The notes beneath the pieces are model-generated. The model saw only the letters and a list, made by a program, of their open reading frames with translations, made no database searches and had not been told where the DNA came from. A DNA stretch of 64,000 nucleotides from Geodermatophilaceae bacterium URHA0031 (GTDB lineage Bacteria; Actinomycetota; Actinomycetes; Mycobacteriales; Geodermatophilaceae): positions 62,001 through 126,000 of the forward strand of contig JHVP01000013.1 of the NCBI GenBank assembly GCA_000620205.1, read 5' to 3'. The stretch's first letter is position 1; each line of letters opens with the position of its first letter. Both the position numbers and the translations under genes were made by a program. Of this stretch, positions 53,210 through 63,911 are shown piece after piece.

Positions 53210-56200
53210 TCAGCCGAACAGGCCGCGGACGTCCTCGGCGGTGAGCGAGCCGGAGGCGAGCGCGCCGTCGTCGACGACGCGGGAGAACAGCGCCTGCTTG
53301 CGGGCCTTGAGCTCCATCACCTTCTCCTCGATGGTGCCCACCGCCACCAGCCGGTAGACCATGACCGTCTTGTCCTGGCCGATCCGGTGCGCCCGGTCGA
53401 CCGCCTGGGCCTCGCTCGCCGGGTTCCACCACGGGTCGAGCACGAAGACGTAGTCGGCCTCGGTGAGGGTCAGCCCGAAGCCGCCGGCCTTGAGGCTGAT
53501 CAGGAAGACCGGCGCGGTGCCGGTGCGGAAGTCCTCGATCCGGGCGTCCCGGTCGCGGGTCTGCCCGTCGAGGTACACCCAGCCGGTCCCCTCGGCCTCC
53601 AGCCGGTCGCGGATGCCGCGCAGGAAGCGGGTGAACTGGCTGAACACCAGCACCCGGTGGCCCTCGGCGACGACCTCGCGCAGGTGCTCCAGGAACGCGT
53701 CGGCCTTGCTGGACCGGACGTCGGCGTAGGCCGGGTCGACGAGGGCGGGGTCCAGGCTCAGCTGCCGGAGCAGGGTCAGCGACCGGAAGATCGTCATCCG
53801 GTTCTTCTGCATGTCCTCGACCAGGCCGAGGACCTTGCTCCGCTCGCGCTGCAGGTGCGTCTGGTACAGCTTCTCGTGCCGCGGGTTGAGCACCACCTCG
53901 AGCACCTGCTCCTGCTTGGGCGGCAGGTCGGCGGCGACCATCTCCTTGGTCCGGCGGCGCACCAGCGGGCGGATCCGGCGGCGCAGCACGGCCAGCCGCT
54001 CCGCGTCGCCGTCCCGCTCGATCGGCGTCCGGTACTGCTCGGTGAACCGTTGCGGGTCGGGGAAGAGCCCGGGCGCGACGATCGACATCAGCGCCCACAG
54101 GTCCATCACGCTGTTCTCCAGCGGCGTCCCGGTCAGCGCCAGCTTGACCGGGGCCTCCAGCCGGCGCGCGCACTGGTAGGTGCGGGCCCGGTGGTTCTTC
54201 ACGAACTGGGCCTCGTCGAGCACCAACCCGCGCCAGGGCAGCCCGGTCCAGGCCTCGGCGTCGATCCGGAACAGCGCGTAGGAGGTGACGACGACGTGCG
54301 CGCCGGCCACCCGGCGGGCCAGCGACGTGCCGCGCCTCCGCTCGGTCTCCTCCACGGTCACCACCCGCAGCCCCGGCGCGAAGCGGGCCGCCTCCCGGGC
54401 CCAGGTGGAGACGACGCTGGTCGGCGCCACCACGAGCGCCGGGGCCTCGTCGAGCTCACCGGCCTCGTGCGCCCGGCACAGCAGGGCGAGGGTCTGCAGC
54501 GTCTTGCCCAGCCCCATGTCGTCGGCCAGCACCCCACCCAGCCGGTGGTCCCAGAGGAAGGCCAGCCAGCCGTAGCCCTCGCGCTGGTAGGGCCGCAGCT
54601 GCGCGGCCAGCCCGGACGGCACCGGCGGGGGCTCGGCGTGCTCGGCGTCGATCAGCCCGCGCACCTCGCGGGTCCAGCGCTCGCTCTGCGCCTCGACGAC
54701 GCCCAGGCCCATCAGCTGCTCCCACAGCGCGGCCTGGTACCGGCTGACCTTCACCCCCTCGCCGGGGACGTCCTGCAGTGCCCGGGCCTCCTCGATGAGC
54801 AGCCGCAGCTGCTCGAACTCCGGCCGCTGCAGGGAGAACCACGTGCCGCTCAGCAGCACCAGCCGGGTCCGGCCGGCAGCCAGCGCGGAGAAGAGGGTGG
54901 CGAACGGCACGTGCTGGCCGTCCATGGTCACGGTGACCCCGAGGTCGAACCAGTCGGACTCCCGGCTGTCCCGGGCGGTGAAGCTGATCTGCGGCGCCGA
55001 GTGGGTCTGCCGGTAGGCGGTCGGGGTGCCCTCGACGGTGACGTCGACCCCGCCGTCGGCGCGCAGCGCCGGGAGCACCGCGGTCGTGAACTCCAGGGCC
55101 TCCATGCCGGTCAGCTCCACGGTGTCGGCCAGCCGGCGCTCCGGCGTCCAGAGCTCGGGGAGCCCGCCGACCGGACCGGGCAGCGCCTCGACCAGCTGCA
55201 GCTCGGCGGCCGGGTCGCGGCCCTGCGCCGGGAGCACCGGGGCGTCCACCGGGAAGGACCGGTCGGGTCCGTAGTCGACCGACCAGCTCACGCACACCGT
55301 GCCGTCGCCGGGGTAGCGGACCGCCACGGCCAGCCGGGGCGGGACGACGTCGGGCAGCTCCACCGAGCCGTCGCCGGAGATCACCGGCACCGCCTGCGCC
55401 AGCCCCGGGTACCAGTCGCGGCGGAACCGGTCGACGTCGTCGTCCGGGATGCCGATCGACCCGCCCCGCGCGACCAGGCCGGCCAGCGCCGGCTGCACCG
55501 GGGAGTCGAGGCGGGCGAGCACCAGCGCGGGCCCGGTGTCGGCGGGGCCCTCGACGGTCACCCCGTGCGGGGGCGTGCCCAGGAAGGACAGCCGCGCGGG
55601 GTCGACCGTGCGGCCGTCGACCCGGAGCACCGCGGACAGCTCGGTCCGGTCGCCGTCGCGGCGGAGGTCGACCGCGACGTCGGCGTCGGCGGCGGCGAGC
55701 ACCACCGGCCGCGGCGGGCGGTCGGCCGTCACCAGCGGCACCCCGTCGGCGACCGCCTCGGCGAGCAGCCGCCACAGGCCCGGCCCGAACTCGTGCAGGT
55801 ACACGTCGACCGGGGCGTAGGAGTAGTACTGGTTGCGGGCGGCCTGGTGGGTGGCGTGCAGCGCGCGCATCGCGGCCAGGTGCGCCGGGTCCCAGCCCGC
55901 GCGGCTGTTGTCGTACTGCAGCTGCCGCCAGGACACCCCGCTGCGCACCCACTGGCCCCGCCGGCCGGGGACGACCGGCCGCAGCCGGACCAGCCGCTGC
56001 TGCACCCCGGGGGCGCCGGCCGAGCTGCGCCCGCGGCCGGGCTCGGGCTCGACCAGCTCGAACTGCAGTCCGATCGGCACCGTGCTGCGCGGTGCCCGGT
56101 CGGCCGCCGCGGCGACCAGCTCCTCGAGCTCCTGCTCCCACCCGCGGCTCTGCGGCGGGCCGCCCGGCGCGGACTGGATGGCCGGCCGCAGGGACAGCAG

Positions 56201-56470
56201 GATGGCCACGGCGTGCTTGCAGTCGTCGCCCACCGGGCAGGTGCACGCCCCGGCCCAGCCCACCCGGCCGCCGTCGGTGCGGACGACGGTGGTCCGGTAG
56301 GGAGCCTCGGCGCCGCCCTGGACCAGCCCGGTGAGCCGGCGGGCGTCATCGGCCAGCCGGACGTCGAGGACGCTGCGGGAGGCGTAGGGCCGGGCCCGGG
56401 CGAGCACGTCGGGCCCGACGGCAGCGGTCAACGCCGTGTCGGTGACCATCTCCCGCCAGTCGCCGAGCAC
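53210..56470 (-). CDS. SNF2-family helicase with SWIM zinc finger
   Basis: The 1086-residue protein begins with a SWIM zinc finger ([11 protein letters not shown], about residues 76-86), a long middle region, and a C-terminal SNF2 ATPase. The motifs are [16 protein letters not shown] (Walker A), [11 protein letters not shown] (DEAQ), [21 protein letters not shown], and, in the helicase C domain, [45 protein letters not shown] (motifs V and VI). Such bacterial SNF2/SWIM proteins remodel or translocate on DNA, but their exact role is unclear. The GTG at 56470 has TAGCCT six bases upstream. It is convergent with the VOC gene. Confidence 0.9.
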   Translation of the reverse strand: MLGDWREMVTDTALTAAVGPDVLARARPYASRSVLDVRLADDARRLTGLVQGGAEAPYRTTVVRTDGGRVGWAGACTCPVGDDCKHAVAILLSLRPAIQSAPGGPPQSRGWEQELEELVAAAADRAPRSTVPIGLQFELVEPEPGRGRSSAGAPGVQQRLVRLRPVVPGRRGQWVRSGVSWRQLQYDNSRAGWDPAHLAAMRALHATHQAARNQYYSYAPVDVYLHEFGPGLWRLLAEAVADGVPLVTADRPPRPVVLAAADADVAVDLRRDGDRTELSAVLRVDGRTVDPARLSFLGTPPHGVTVEGPADTGPALVLARLDSPVQPALAGLVARGGSIGIPDDDVDRFRRDWYPGLAQAVPVISGDGSVELPDVVPPRLAVAVRYPGDGTVCVSWSVDYGPDRSFPVDAPVLPAQGRDPAAELQLVEALPGPVGGLPELWTPERRLADTVELTGMEALEFTTAVLPALRADGGVDVTVEGTPTAYRQTHSAPQISFTARDSRESDWFDLGVTVTMDGQHVPFATLFSALAAGRTRLVLLSGTWFSLQRPEFEQLRLLIEEARALQDVPGEGVKVSRYQAALWEQLMGLGVVEAQSERWTREVRGLIDAEHAEPPPVPSGLAAQLRPYQREGYGWLAFLWDHRLGGVLADDMGLGKTLQTLALLCRAHEAGELDEAPALVVAPTSVVSTWAREAARFAPGLRVVTVEETERRRGTSLARRVAGAHVVVTSYALFRIDAEAWTGLPWRGLVLDEAQFVKNHRARTYQCARRLEAPVKLALTGTPLENSVMDLWALMSIVAPGLFPDPQRFTEQYRTPIERDGDAERLAVLRRRIRPLVRRRTKEMVAADLPPKQEQVLEVVLNPRHEKLYQTHLQRERSKVLGLVEDMQKNRMTIFRSLTLLRQLSLDPALVDPAYADVRSSKADAFLEHLREVVAEGHRVLVFSQFTRFLRGIRDRLEAEGTGWVYLDGQTRDRDARIEDFRTGTAPVFLISLKAGGFGLTLTEADYVFVLDPWWNPASEAQAVDRAHRIGQDKTVMVYRLVAVGTIEEKVMELKARKQALFSRVVDDGALASGSLTAEDVRGLFG

Positions 56471-56476
56471 CCGCCC

Positions 56477-56482
56477 AGGCTA
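56477..56482 (-). promoter_or_regulatory. Candidate -10 element of the SNF2/SWIM gene
   Basis: TAGCCT on the minus strand, followed by GGGCGG and the GTG start: six-base spacing, indicating leaderless transcription. Confidence 0.6.
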
Positions 56483-56546
56483 CGACCGGGCACCGACAGC
56501 GCCGCCCAGGTCGCGGGAGGACGCGGCGACGGGCCAAGATCGGGGC

Positions 56547-58181
56547 ATGAGCTCTGACCGCGCCGGACAGCTCGCCCGGCCCAGCGACCTGGTCGACGTC
56601 CCGCACCTGCTCACCGCGTACTACACGGTGCAGCCGGACCCGGCCGACGTCTCGCAGCAGGTGGTGTTCGGCACCTCGGGCCACCGCGGCTCGTCGCTGG
56701 ACGGGGCCTTCAACGAGGCGCACATCCTCGCCACCACCCAGGCGATCTGCGAGTACCGCGCCGGCCAGGGGTACGACGGCCCGCTGTTCGTCGGCCGGGA
56801 CACCCACGGCCTGTCCGAGCCGGCCTGGGCCAGCGCCCTCGAGGTGCTCGCCGCCAACGACGTCACGGTGCTGGTCGACTCCCGCGACGGCTACACCCCG
56901 ACCCCGGCGGTCAGCCACGCGATCCTCGCCGCGAACCGGGGGAAGAGCAGCGGGCTGGCCGACGGCATCGTCGTCACCCCCTCGCACAACCCGCCCCGCG
57001 ACGGCGGCTTCAAGTACAACCCGCCCTCCGGTGGCCCGGCCGACACCGATGCCACCGGCTGGATCGCCCGGCGGGCCAACGAGCTGCTCGCCGCCGAGCT
57101 GGAGGGGGTCCGGCGGATCCCCTTCGCCCGGGCCCGCGCGGCGGCGCAGGGCTACGACTTCCTCGGCACCTACGTCGACGACCTGCCGAACGTCCTCGAC
57201 CTCGACGCCGTCCGGGACGCCGGGGTCCGGATCGGCGCCGACCCGCTCGGCGGCGCCAGCGTCGGCTACTGGGGCGAGATCGCCGACCGGCACCGGCTGG
57301 ACCTGACCGTGGTGAACCCGCTGGTCGACCCGGCCTGGCGGTTCATGACGCTGGACTGGGACGGCAAGATCCGGATGGACTGCTCATCCCCCGCGGCGAT
57401 GGCCTCGCTGATCGGCCGCAAGGACGAGTTCCAGATCGCCACGGGCAACGACGCCGACGCCGACCGGCACGGCATCGTCACCCCCGACGGCGGGCTGATG
57501 AACCCCAACCACTTCCTCGCCGTCGCGATCTCCTACCTGTTCAGCCACCGGCCGGAGTGGGGCGCGGACACCGCGGTCGGCAAGACCCTGGTCTCCAGCT
57601 CGCTGATCGACCGGGTCGTCGCCGACCTGGGCCGGCGGCTGGTCGAGGTGCCGGTCGGCTTCAAGTGGTTCGTGCCCGGGCTGCTCGACGGGTCGGTCGG
57701 CTTCGGTGGCGAGGAGTCGGCCGGGGCGTCCTTCCTCCGCCGCGACGGCAGCGTCTGGACCACGGACAAGGACGGCATCCTGCTCGCCCTGCTGGCCAGC
57801 GAGGTCCAGGCGGTCACCGGGTCCTCGCCGTCCCAGCTGCACGCGGAGATGACCGCCCGGTTCGGCGAGTCCGCCTACGCCCGGATCGACGCCGCGGCGA
57901 CCCGCGAGGAGAAGGCCGCGCTGGGCAAGCTGTCGCCCGAGGCGGTCACCGCCACCGAGCTGGCCGGGGAGCCGATCACCGCCAAGCTGACCCGGGCGCC
58001 GGGCAACGACGCTGCGATCGGCGGGCTCAAGGTCACCACCGAGAACGCCTGGTTCGCGGCGCGACCGTCGGGCACCGAGGACGTCTACAAGGTCTATGCG
58101 GAGTCCTTCCGCGGCCCCGAGCACCTGGCCCAGGTGCAGCAGGAGGCGAAGGCGGTGGTCAGCGCCGCCCTCAGCGCGTGA
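56547..58181 (+). CDS. pgm: Phosphoglucomutase, alpha-D-glucose type
   Basis: The enzyme interconverts glucose 1-phosphate and glucose 6-phosphate. The 544-residue protein has [20 protein letters not shown], the catalytic-serine loop [19 protein letters not shown] (Ser near 147), the metal-binding DADADRHG near residue 298, [23 protein letters not shown] and the phosphate-binding [15 protein letters not shown], a complete Pgm of the bacterial ~545 aa type. The ATG at 56547 has CAAGAT six bases upstream and GGGGC between, again a leaderless-like start. It is divergent from the SNF2 gene with only about 76 bases between. Confidence 0.95.
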   Translation: MSSDRAGQLARPSDLVDVPHLLTAYYTVQPDPADVSQQVVFGTSGHRGSSLDGAFNEAHILATTQAICEYRAGQGYDGPLFVGRDTHGLSEPAWASALEVLAANDVTVLVDSRDGYTPTPAVSHAILAANRGKSSGLADGIVVTPSHNPPRDGGFKYNPPSGGPADTDATGWIARRANELLAAELEGVRRIPFARARAAAQGYDFLGTYVDDLPNVLDLDAVRDAGVRIGADPLGGASVGYWGEIADRHRLDLTVVNPLVDPAWRFMTLDWDGKIRMDCSSPAAMASLIGRKDEFQIATGNDADADRHGIVTPDGGLMNPNHFLAVAISYLFSHRPEWGADTAVGKTLVSSSLIDRVVADLGRRLVEVPVGFKWFVPGLLDGSVGFGGEESAGASFLRRDGSVWTTDKDGILLALLASEVQAVTGSSPSQLHAEMTARFGESAYARIDAAATREEKAALGKLSPEAVTATELAGEPITAKLTRAPGNDAAIGGLKVTTENAWFAARPSGTEDVYKVYAESFRGPEHLAQVQQEAKAVVSAALSA

Positions 58182-58743
58182 GGGCGCCGCCCACGGCCAT
58201 CGCGGCGAGCGACAGCAGCGGGACCGCGACCAGCAGCGCGACCGCCCAGCGCGGGAAGGTCACCATGTCCGCGCCGGTGCGGGGGTCGATGACGGCGTCG
58301 TCCGCCCGGCCGCTGCGCGCGGCGGTCACGATGCGGGTGACGGCGACGCCCAGGACGAGCAGCGCGATCAGCACGGCCGACCAGGCCGGCAGGCCGAGCA
58401 GCGCGGTCTCCCCCGCTCCCAGTGACCACAGGCCGTCGGCCAGCAGGTAGGCGGCGAGGCCGATCACCGCGGAGCCGACGAGGTCACCCCCGGACAGCGA
58501 GCGGACCAGCCGGCGCCCCGGCCCGCCGCCGGACGTGGGCACCCCGAGCGCCTCGGCGACCCGGTCGGCGTACCCGTCGGCCTCCCCGAACGCCTGCCGC
58601 GGGTCCTCCCCGGTCTCCGCCACGTGGCTCTGCACCTCGGCGAGCACCTCGCCGATCCGGGCGCCCGGGACGTCCCTCAGCCGCAGTGCGAGCAGCAGGT
58701 CGTCGGACCAGGCCTGCGCGGTGCTCTTCCTCGTGCTCGCCAT
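58171..58743 (-). CDS. Small multi-pass membrane protein, PadR-linked
   Basis: The 190-residue protein has a soluble N-terminal region of about 75 residues ([33 protein letters not shown]..., HAAS-like and probably helical) and then three to four hydrophobic segments ([62 protein letters not shown]). I do not recognise a specific function. Its position 11 bases after a PadR gene on the same strand matches the common PadR-plus-small-membrane-protein operon, in which the regulator controls the membrane protein. Its end overlaps pgm by 11 bases. Confidence 0.8.
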   Translation of the reverse strand: MASTRKSTAQAWSDDLLLALRLRDVPGARIGEVLAEVQSHVAETGEDPRQAFGEADGYADRVAEALGVPTSGGGPGRRLVRSLSGGDLVGSAVIGLAAYLLADGLWSLGAGETALLGLPAWSAVLIALLVLGVAVTRIVTAARSGRADDAVIDPRTGADMVTFPRWAVALLVAVPLLSLAAMAVGGALTR

Positions 58744-58754
58744 GGCGGGGCTCC

Positions 58755-59099
58755 TCAGGACGGGACGGCGGGACTCGACAGCAGACCGGCGGCCCGCTCG
58801 GTGAAGACGTGCCACTGCTCGGCGCGCTCGCGCAGCGCCGGGGCGCCGGCGGGGGTGAGGGTGAAGAACTTGCGGCCCGGACCGCCGTCGCCGGCCTCCC
58901 AGGACGAGGACACCAGCCCCTCCGCCTCCAGCCGGGTGAGGATCGGGTAGAGCGTGCCGCCCTTGACCACGCCGAGACCGGCGTCGGCCAGCCGGGCGGC
59001 GATCGCGTAGCCGTACGTCGGACCGTCCGCGACCACCCGGAGCACGCACAGCGAGAGGACCCCCCGCATCCACTCACCGGGCCACCGCTCCTCCGCCAC
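58755..59099 (-). CDS. PadR-family transcriptional regulator (short type)
   Basis: The 114-residue regulator is a short PadR: MRGVLSLCVLRVVADGPTYGYAIAARLADAGL, VVKGGTLYPILTRLEAEGLVSSSW, and the wing GGPGRKFFTLTPAGAPALRERAEQW. The GTG at 59099 has TACTGT (59111-59106) six bases upstream. A 12-bp palindrome CTGACTAGTCAG lies at 59115-59126, immediately upstream of the -10 hexamer, so the protein probably represses its own operon with the downstream membrane-protein gene. Confidence 0.88.
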   Translation of the reverse strand: MAEERWPGEWMRGVLSLCVLRVVADGPTYGYAIAARLADAGLGVVKGGTLYPILTRLEAEGLVSSSWEAGDGGPGRKFFTLTPAGAPALRERAEQWHVFTERAAGLLSSPAVPS

Positions 59100-59105
59100 G
59101 ACTGG

Positions 59106-59111
59106 ACAGTA
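59106..59111 (-). promoter_or_regulatory. Candidate -10 element of the short padR operon
   Basis: TACTGT on the minus strand, six bases before the GTG start. Confidence 0.6.
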
Positions 59112-59114
59112 CGG

Positions 59115-59126
59115 CTGACTAGTCAG
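59115..59126. promoter_or_regulatory. Palindromic operator upstream of the short padR gene
   Basis: CTGACTAGTCAG is a perfect 12-bp palindrome positioned in the spacer between the -10 and where a -35 would lie, the expected place for a repressor site. Confidence 0.65.
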
Positions 59127-59149
59127 GCGCGCAAGCTACCCGGACGCGC

Positions 59150-59187
59150 CGGAGGGCGGGACCCAGGTGCAGGTCCCGCCCTCCGGT
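59150..59187 (-). terminator. Terminator after glpK1
   Basis: CCGGAGGGCGGGACC (59150-59164) and GGTCCCGCCCTCCGG (59173-59187) form a perfect 15-bp stem with an 8-base loop, 14 bases past the glpK1 stop. Confidence 0.85.
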
Positions 59188-59201
59188 GTGTGCCGGGTCG
59201 A

Positions 59202-60719
59202 TCAGCTGACGTCCTCGTCCACCCAGTCCAGGCTCTTGGTGACCGCCTTCTGCCAGTTGCGGTAGAGGCGCTCGCGCTCGTCGTCGGCCATGGCCGGCTC
59301 CCAGCGCTTGTCCTCGGCCCACTTCGCGGTCAGCTCGTCGAGGTCGGACCAGAAGCCGACGGCCAGCCCGGCCGCGTAGGCCGCGCCCAGCGCCGTCGTC
59401 TCGGCGATCTTCGGCCGGATCACCGGGACGTCGAGGATGTCGGCCTGGAACTGCATGAGCAGCTCGTTGCCGACCATCCCGCCGTCCACCCGGAGCTCGG
59501 TGAGGTCGACCCCGGAGTCGGCGTTCATCGCGTCGAGCACCTCGCGGGTCTGGTACGCCGTCGCCTCCAGGACGGCGCGGGCCAGGTGACCGCGGTTGAC
59601 GAAGCGGGTCAGGCCCACCACGGCGCCGCGGGCGTCGGACCGCCAGTGCGGCGCGAAGAGCCCGGAGAACGCCGGCACGAAGTAGGAGCCGCCGTTGTCG
59701 TCGACCTCGCGGGCCAGGTCCTCGATCTCCGGCGCGCTGCTGATCATCTTGAGGTTGTCCCGGACCCACTGCACCAGCGAGCCGGTGACCGCGATCGAGC
59801 CCTCCAGCGCGTACACCGGCTTCGCGTCGCCGAGCTGGTAGCACAGCGTCGTGAGCAGGCCGTTCTTCGAGGGGACGGCCTCCTCGCCGGTGTTGAGCAG
59901 CATGAAGTTGCCGGTGCCGTAGGTGTTCTTGGCCATGCCCTTGGTGAAGCAGACCTGGCCGAAGGTGGCCGCCTGCTGGTCACCCAGCGAGCCGGCGATC
60001 GGTACCCCGGCGAGGAAGCCCGCTGCCCGGCCCTTGCCGTAGACCTCGGAGTTGGACCGGATCTCCGGGAGCATGGACATCGGGATGCCCATCTCCTCGG
60101 CGATCGCCGGGTCCCACGCCAGCGTGCGGTAGTCCATGAGCATGGTGCGCGAGGCGTTGGAGACGTCGGTGAGGTGCAGGCCGCCGTCCGTGCCACCGGT
60201 CATGTTCCAGATCAGCCAGGAGTCGATGGTGCCCATCAGCAGGTCACCGCGCTCGGCGGCCTCGCGGGCACCGTCGACGTTGTCCAGGATCCAGCGCACC
60301 TTGGGCCCGGCGAAGTAGGTGGCCAACGGGAGGCCGACCCTGTCCTTGTACCGGTCGGCGCCGCCCCCGAGGGCCCCCAGCTGCTCGACGATCGCCGTGG
60401 TGCGGGTGTCCTGCCAGACGATCGCGTTGTAGACCGGCTGCCCGGTGTTCTTGTCCCACACGACGGTGGTCTCGCGCTGGTTGGTGATGCCGACGGCGAC
60501 GATGTCGGAGACCCCGGCATCGCTGCGGGCCAGTGCCTGGCCGACCACCTCCCGGGTGTTGCGCCAGATCTCCAGCGGGTCGTGTTCGACCCAGCCGGCC
60601 CGCGGGAAGATCTGCTCGTGCTCCTTCTGCCCGACGGAGACGACGGCCCCGTCGTGGTCGAAGATCATGCAGCGGGTGCTCGTGGTGCCCTGGTCGATGG
60701 CTGCGACGTACTGCGTCAT
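59202..60719 (-). CDS. glpK: Glycerol kinase (glpK1)
   Basis: GlpK phosphorylates glycerol to glycerol 3-phosphate. The 505-residue protein is complete: phosphate-binding [16 protein letters not shown] near residue 9, [58 protein letters not shown], the ATP-binding [12 protein letters not shown] and the C-terminal [18 protein letters not shown]. It lies 26 bases downstream of glpF with a good ribosome site, so the two form one operon. A second kinase of nearly equal length lies just upstream of this operon (61642-63144). Confidence 0.95.
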   Translation of the reverse strand: MTQYVAAIDQGTTSTRCMIFDHDGAVVSVGQKEHEQIFPRAGWVEHDPLEIWRNTREVVGQALARSDAGVSDIVAVGITNQRETTVVWDKNTGQPVYNAIVWQDTRTTAIVEQLGALGGGADRYKDRVGLPLATYFAGPKVRWILDNVDGAREAAERGDLLMGTIDSWLIWNMTGGTDGGLHLTDVSNASRTMLMDYRTLAWDPAIAEEMGIPMSMLPEIRSNSEVYGKGRAAGFLAGVPIAGSLGDQQAATFGQVCFTKGMAKNTYGTGNFMLLNTGEEAVPSKNGLLTTLCYQLGDAKPVYALEGSIAVTGSLVQWVRDNLKMISSAPEIEDLAREVDDNGGSYFVPAFSGLFAPHWRSDARGAVVGLTRFVNRGHLARAVLEATAYQTREVLDAMNADSGVDLTELRVDGGMVGNELLMQFQADILDVPVIRPKIAETTALGAAYAAGLAVGFWSDLDELTAKWAEDKRWEPAMADDERERLYRNWQKAVTKSLDWVDEDVS

Positions 60720-60745
60720 TGCAGGTTCCTCTCGGTTAGGGATTG

Positions 60746-61483
60746 TCAGAGCGAGACGTGCGACAGGAGGCCGGCGAGGACGGCACCGATGATCGGGCCG
60801 ACGATCGGCACCCAGGCGTATCCCCAGTTGTTGCCGCCCTTGCCGCGGATCGGCAGGACGGCGTGGGCGATGCGCGGGCTCAGGTCACGGGCGGGGTTGA
60901 TGGCGTAGCCGGTGGGGCCACCGAGCGAGGCGCCGATGCCGACGACGAGCAGCGCCACGGCGAGCGGGCCGAGCTCGGTCGGGGTGTCCCCGAACCGCAG
61001 GATGATGTAGACCAGCACGAACGTGCCGAGGACCTCGGTGATCACGTTGTCGATGGGGCTGCTGATCGCCGGGCCGGTGGCGAAGGTGCCCAGCTGGGTC
61101 CCGGCGGCCTCCGGGTCGTTGTAGTGCCGGCGGTAGGCCAGGTAGGCGAGGACCGCGCCGATGAAGGCACCGATGAACTCGGCGGCGAAGTAGACCAGCG
61201 TGCTGCCGAAGGTCACGTCCACGCCGGGGGCGTACTGGTCGGCGCCGCTCACCAGCAGGCCGACGGTGACCGCGGGGTTGAGGTGGGCCCCGGAGGACGC
61301 GGCGGCGTAGACGCCGGTGAAGACCGCCAGCCCCCAGCCGAAGATGATGACGATCCAGCCGCCGGCGTTGCCGAAGGTCTTCGGCAGCGCGACGTTGGCG
61401 ACGACGCCGACGCCCATGAGGATGAGCAGGGCTGTGCCCAGCACCTCGCTGCCGAACACGGTCCAGAGACTCGTGGTGTCCAC
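60746..61483 (-). CDS. glpF: Aquaglyceroporin (glycerol uptake facilitator)
   Basis: The 245-residue channel has six membrane helices and two NPA motifs: HLNPAVT near residue 68 and [10 protein letters not shown] near residue 196. The Asp after the second NPA (NPARD) marks aquaglyceroporins rather than water-only channels. It supplies glycerol to the kinase downstream. The GTG at 61483 has AGGAGG (61500-61495) upstream, part of a self-complementary AGGAGCTCCT that could hide the ribosome site. A candidate promoter has -35 TTGTCC (61610-61605), an 18-bp spacer and -10 TACGGT (61586-61581). Confidence 0.94.
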   Translation of the reverse strand: MDTTSLWTVFGSEVLGTALLILMGVGVVANVALPKTFGNAGGWIVIIFGWGLAVFTGVYAAASSGAHLNPAVTVGLLVSGADQYAPGVDVTFGSTLVYFAAEFIGAFIGAVLAYLAYRRHYNDPEAAGTQLGTFATGPAISSPIDNVITEVLGTFVLVYIILRFGDTPTELGPLAVALLVVGIGASLGGPTGYAINPARDLSPRIAHAVLPIRGKGGNNWGYAWVPIVGPIIGAVLAGLLSHVSL

Positions 61484-61580
61484 GTGTAGGAGCTCCTCCT
61501 AGGGGTCCGCTGCGGTGCGGACCGGTCAGGGGGCCGGCCGGCCGCTGTGGTGGCGGTCACGACCAGGCCCTTCGGAGCGG

Positions 61581-61610
61581 ACCGTAGAGATCATCGTGTG
61601 AGCGGGACAA
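61581..61610 (-). promoter_or_regulatory. Candidate glpF-glpK1 promoter
   Basis: TTGTCC (61610-61605), an 18-bp spacer and TACGGT (61586-61581) lie on the minus strand. The IclR-type operator ends 6 bases upstream of the -35, a position suiting activation or competition with polymerase. Confidence 0.5.
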
Positions 61611-61616
61611 CAGTTC

Positions 61617-61637
61617 CTGTCCGACATGGTCGGACAG
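61617..61637. promoter_or_regulatory. IclR/GylR-type operator upstream of glpF
   Basis: Perfect inverted repeat: CTGTCCGAC and GTCGGACAG around ATG. The same element, with one mismatch, lies upstream of the iclR gene at 63912-63932. Confidence 0.8.
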
Positions 61638-61641
61638 CAGC

Positions 61642-63144
61642 TCAGGGAGCCCCCCAGGCGATGCTCAGCTGGACCGCCCGCTCCCAGGTCGGGTACTCCG
61701 CGGTGAGGGCCTGCGCCCGGTCCGGGGAGGGGGTCCACTGGGCGGCGCGGTGCCAGTTGCGCCGCAGCGCCTCGACGTCGGACCAGACCCCGACCGCCAG
61801 GCCCGCGGCGTAGGCGGCGCCGAGCGAGACGGTCTCCCCCACCATCGGCCGCACCACCGGCGTGTCCAGCGCGTCGGCGACGAACTGCATGAGCAGGTTG
61901 TTGGTGGTCATCCCGCCGTCCACCCGCAGGGCGGGCAGCGAGAGGCCGGAGTCGGCCGCCATCGCCTGGACGACGTCGCGGGTCTGCCAGCCGGTCGCCT
62001 CCAGCACCGCCCGGGCGAGGTGGCCCTTGGTGACGTAGGAGGTGAGGCCCGCGACCAGCCCGCGGGCCTCACCCCGCCAGTGCGGGGCCAGCAGCCCGGA
62101 GAACGCCGGGACGACGTAGCAGCCGCCGTTGTCGGACACCGTGCGGGCCAGGGTCTCCACCTCCGGCGCCGACCCGATCAGGCCCAACCCGTCGCGCAGC
62201 CACTGCACCAGCGCCCCGGCGACGGCGACCGAGCCCTCCAGCGCGTAGTGCACCGGCTCCCCGGCCAGCTGGTAGGCCACCGTGCTGATCGACCCCGACC
62301 GGGTCCGCACCAGCTCGGTACCGGTGTTCTGCAGCAGGAAGCTGCCGGTGCCGTAGGTGCACTTGGCCTCGCCGGGGGCGAAGCAGGCCTGGCCGAACAG
62401 CGCGGCCTGCTGGTCCCCCAGCGCCCCGGCGATCGGCAGCGCGGGCGAGAGCGCCGTCGCGACCCCCAGGACGCCGACCGAGGGCCGGATCTCCGGGAGC
62501 ATCGCGGCCGGGATGCCGAAGAAGGCCAGCAGACCCGCGTCCCACCGGCAGGTGCGGACGTCCATCAGCAGCGTGCGGCTGGCGTTGGTCACGTCGGTGA
62601 CGTGCACCCCGCCGTCCGGGCCGCCGGTGAGGTTCCAGATCAGCCAGGTCTCCATGGTGCCGAACAGCAGCTCGCCGCGTTCGGCCCGCTCCCGGGCGCG
62701 GGGCACCCGGTCGAGGATCCAGCGCAGCCGCGGGCCGGCGAAGTAGCCGGCGATCGCCATGCCGCTGCGCTCGGCGACCAAGCCGGCGTCCGGACGGGCG
62801 GCCAGCTCGCTGACCAGCTCGTCGGTGCGGGTGTCCTGCCAGACCAGCGCGCGGGTGATCGGGCGGCCGGTGTCCCGCTCCCAGACGACCGTCGTCTCCC
62901 GTTGGTTGGCGATGCCCAGCGCCACCACGTCGCCCCGGCCGGAGACGTCGGCCAGCACCTGGGCGCAGGTGCGCTGGGTGTTGGCCCAGATCTCCATCGG
63001 GTCGTGCTCGACCCAGCCCGGGCGCGGGAAGTGCTGGCGGTGCTCGCGCTGGCGGACGGCCACCATCCGGCCGCCCCGGTCGAAGACCAGCGACCGGGTC
63101 GAGGTGGTGCCCTGGTCGACGGCGAGCACGTACCGGTCAGCCAC
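61642..63144 (-). CDS. Glycerol kinase paralogue (glpK2)
   Basis: A second FGGY-family sugar kinase of 500 residues, very similar to glpK1: [87 protein letters not shown] and [18 protein letters not shown]. It is probably a glycerol kinase or a close relative with another polyol specificity. The GTG at 63144 is chosen because it overlaps the upstream iclR stop by 8 bases (tight coupling) and begins the conserved core after three codons; a longer frame is not supported. It shares control with iclR. Confidence 0.92.
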   Translation of the reverse strand: MADRYVLAVDQGTTSTRSLVFDRGGRMVAVRQREHRQHFPRPGWVEHDPMEIWANTQRTCAQVLADVSGRGDVVALGIANQRETTVVWERDTGRPITRALVWQDTRTDELVSELAARPDAGLVAERSGMAIAGYFAGPRLRWILDRVPRARERAERGELLFGTMETWLIWNLTGGPDGGVHVTDVTNASRTLLMDVRTCRWDAGLLAFFGIPAAMLPEIRPSVGVLGVATALSPALPIAGALGDQQAALFGQACFAPGEAKCTYGTGSFLLQNTGTELVRTRSGSISTVAYQLAGEPVHYALEGSVAVAGALVQWLRDGLGLIGSAPEVETLARTVSDNGGCYVVPAFSGLLAPHWRGEARGLVAGLTSYVTKGHLARAVLEATGWQTRDVVQAMAADSGLSLPALRVDGGMTTNNLLMQFVADALDTPVVRPMVGETVSLGAAYAAGLAVGVWSDVEALRRNWHRAAQWTPSPDRAQALTAEYPTWERAVQLSIAWGAP

Positions 63145-63865
63145 TCCCGTGCCCCAGCTCGCGGGACACCGCGTGCGCGGCATCGGTGACCATGGCCAGC
63201 AGCGGGCTGCGCGGCAGCCCGCGCGCGTCGAACAGCGAGCTGCGCGGCCCGCTCACGCCCAGCGCCGCGACGACCAGACCGCCGGCGCCGCGGACCGGCG
63301 CGGCCAGCCCGCCCAGCCCGGCCTCGTACTCCCCCTGCTCGGTCGCCCAGCCGCGGGCGCGCACCTCGGCCAGCTCGGCGGTGGACACGGCGGCGCCCGC
63401 CGGCGGACGGTGGCCGGTGTGCGGGTGGCTGTGCGCGCGCAGCACCTTGCCCAGGGCGGTGGTGGGGGGCAGCACGTCGCCGACCTCGAGCACCTGGGCG
63501 GAGTCGTCGGGCCGGAAGACGTGGTGCACGACGACGACCTCCCCGCCCACCAGGGTGGCCAGCCGCACCGCGTGACCGCTGCGGGCGGCCAGCGCGTCGC
63601 TCCAGTTCGACGACCGGGCGCGCAGCTCGTTGACGTCGAGGTGGGCGCCCAGCCGCAGCAGACCGGTGCCCAGCGCGTAGCGGCCGGTGGCCCGGTCCTG
63701 CTCGACGAACCCGACCAGCAGCAGGGTGCGCAGCAGGCTGTGCGTCGTGGTCTTCGCCAGGCCCACCGCCTCGGAGATGTCGGTGACCCCGAGGGAGCCG
63801 CCGGAGCCGGCGACCACCTGCAGGATCGCGGCCGCACGCTCGATGGACTGCACGCTGCCCGGCAC
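63137..63865 (-). CDS. IclR-family regulator (GylR-like)
   Basis: The 242-residue regulator has an N-terminal winged helix (SVQSIERAAAILQVVAGSGGSLGVTDISEAVGLAKTTTHSLLRTLLLVGFVEQD) and a C-terminal ligand-binding domain with the IclR core (VVHHVFRPDDSAQVLEVGDVLPPTTALGKVLRAH). It is next to glycerol genes, matching GylR of Streptomyces, so glycerol 3-phosphate is a plausible effector. The GTG at 63865 has TAGCGT eight bases upstream; a longer frame would extend into the operator at 63912-63932. It is coupled to glpK2. Confidence 0.9.
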   Translation of the reverse strand: MPGSVQSIERAAAILQVVAGSGGSLGVTDISEAVGLAKTTTHSLLRTLLLVGFVEQDRATGRYALGTGLLRLGAHLDVNELRARSSNWSDALAARSGHAVRLATLVGGEVVVVHHVFRPDDSAQVLEVGDVLPPTTALGKVLRAHSHPHTGHRPPAGAAVSTAELAEVRARGWATEQGEYEAGLGGLAAPVRGAGGLVVAALGVSGPRSSLFDARGLPRSPLLAMVTDAAHAVSRELGHGSG

Positions 63866-63911
63866 GGCGACCGACGCTAGGCCATCGGACGGGTTCGTGG
63901 CGCAGTGCGCG

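Noticed and set aside
53387-56557. Plus-strand frame of 1056 codons opposite the SNF2 gene
   Set aside because: It is the mirror of a protein with all SNF2 motifs; the composition is that of a shadow frame.
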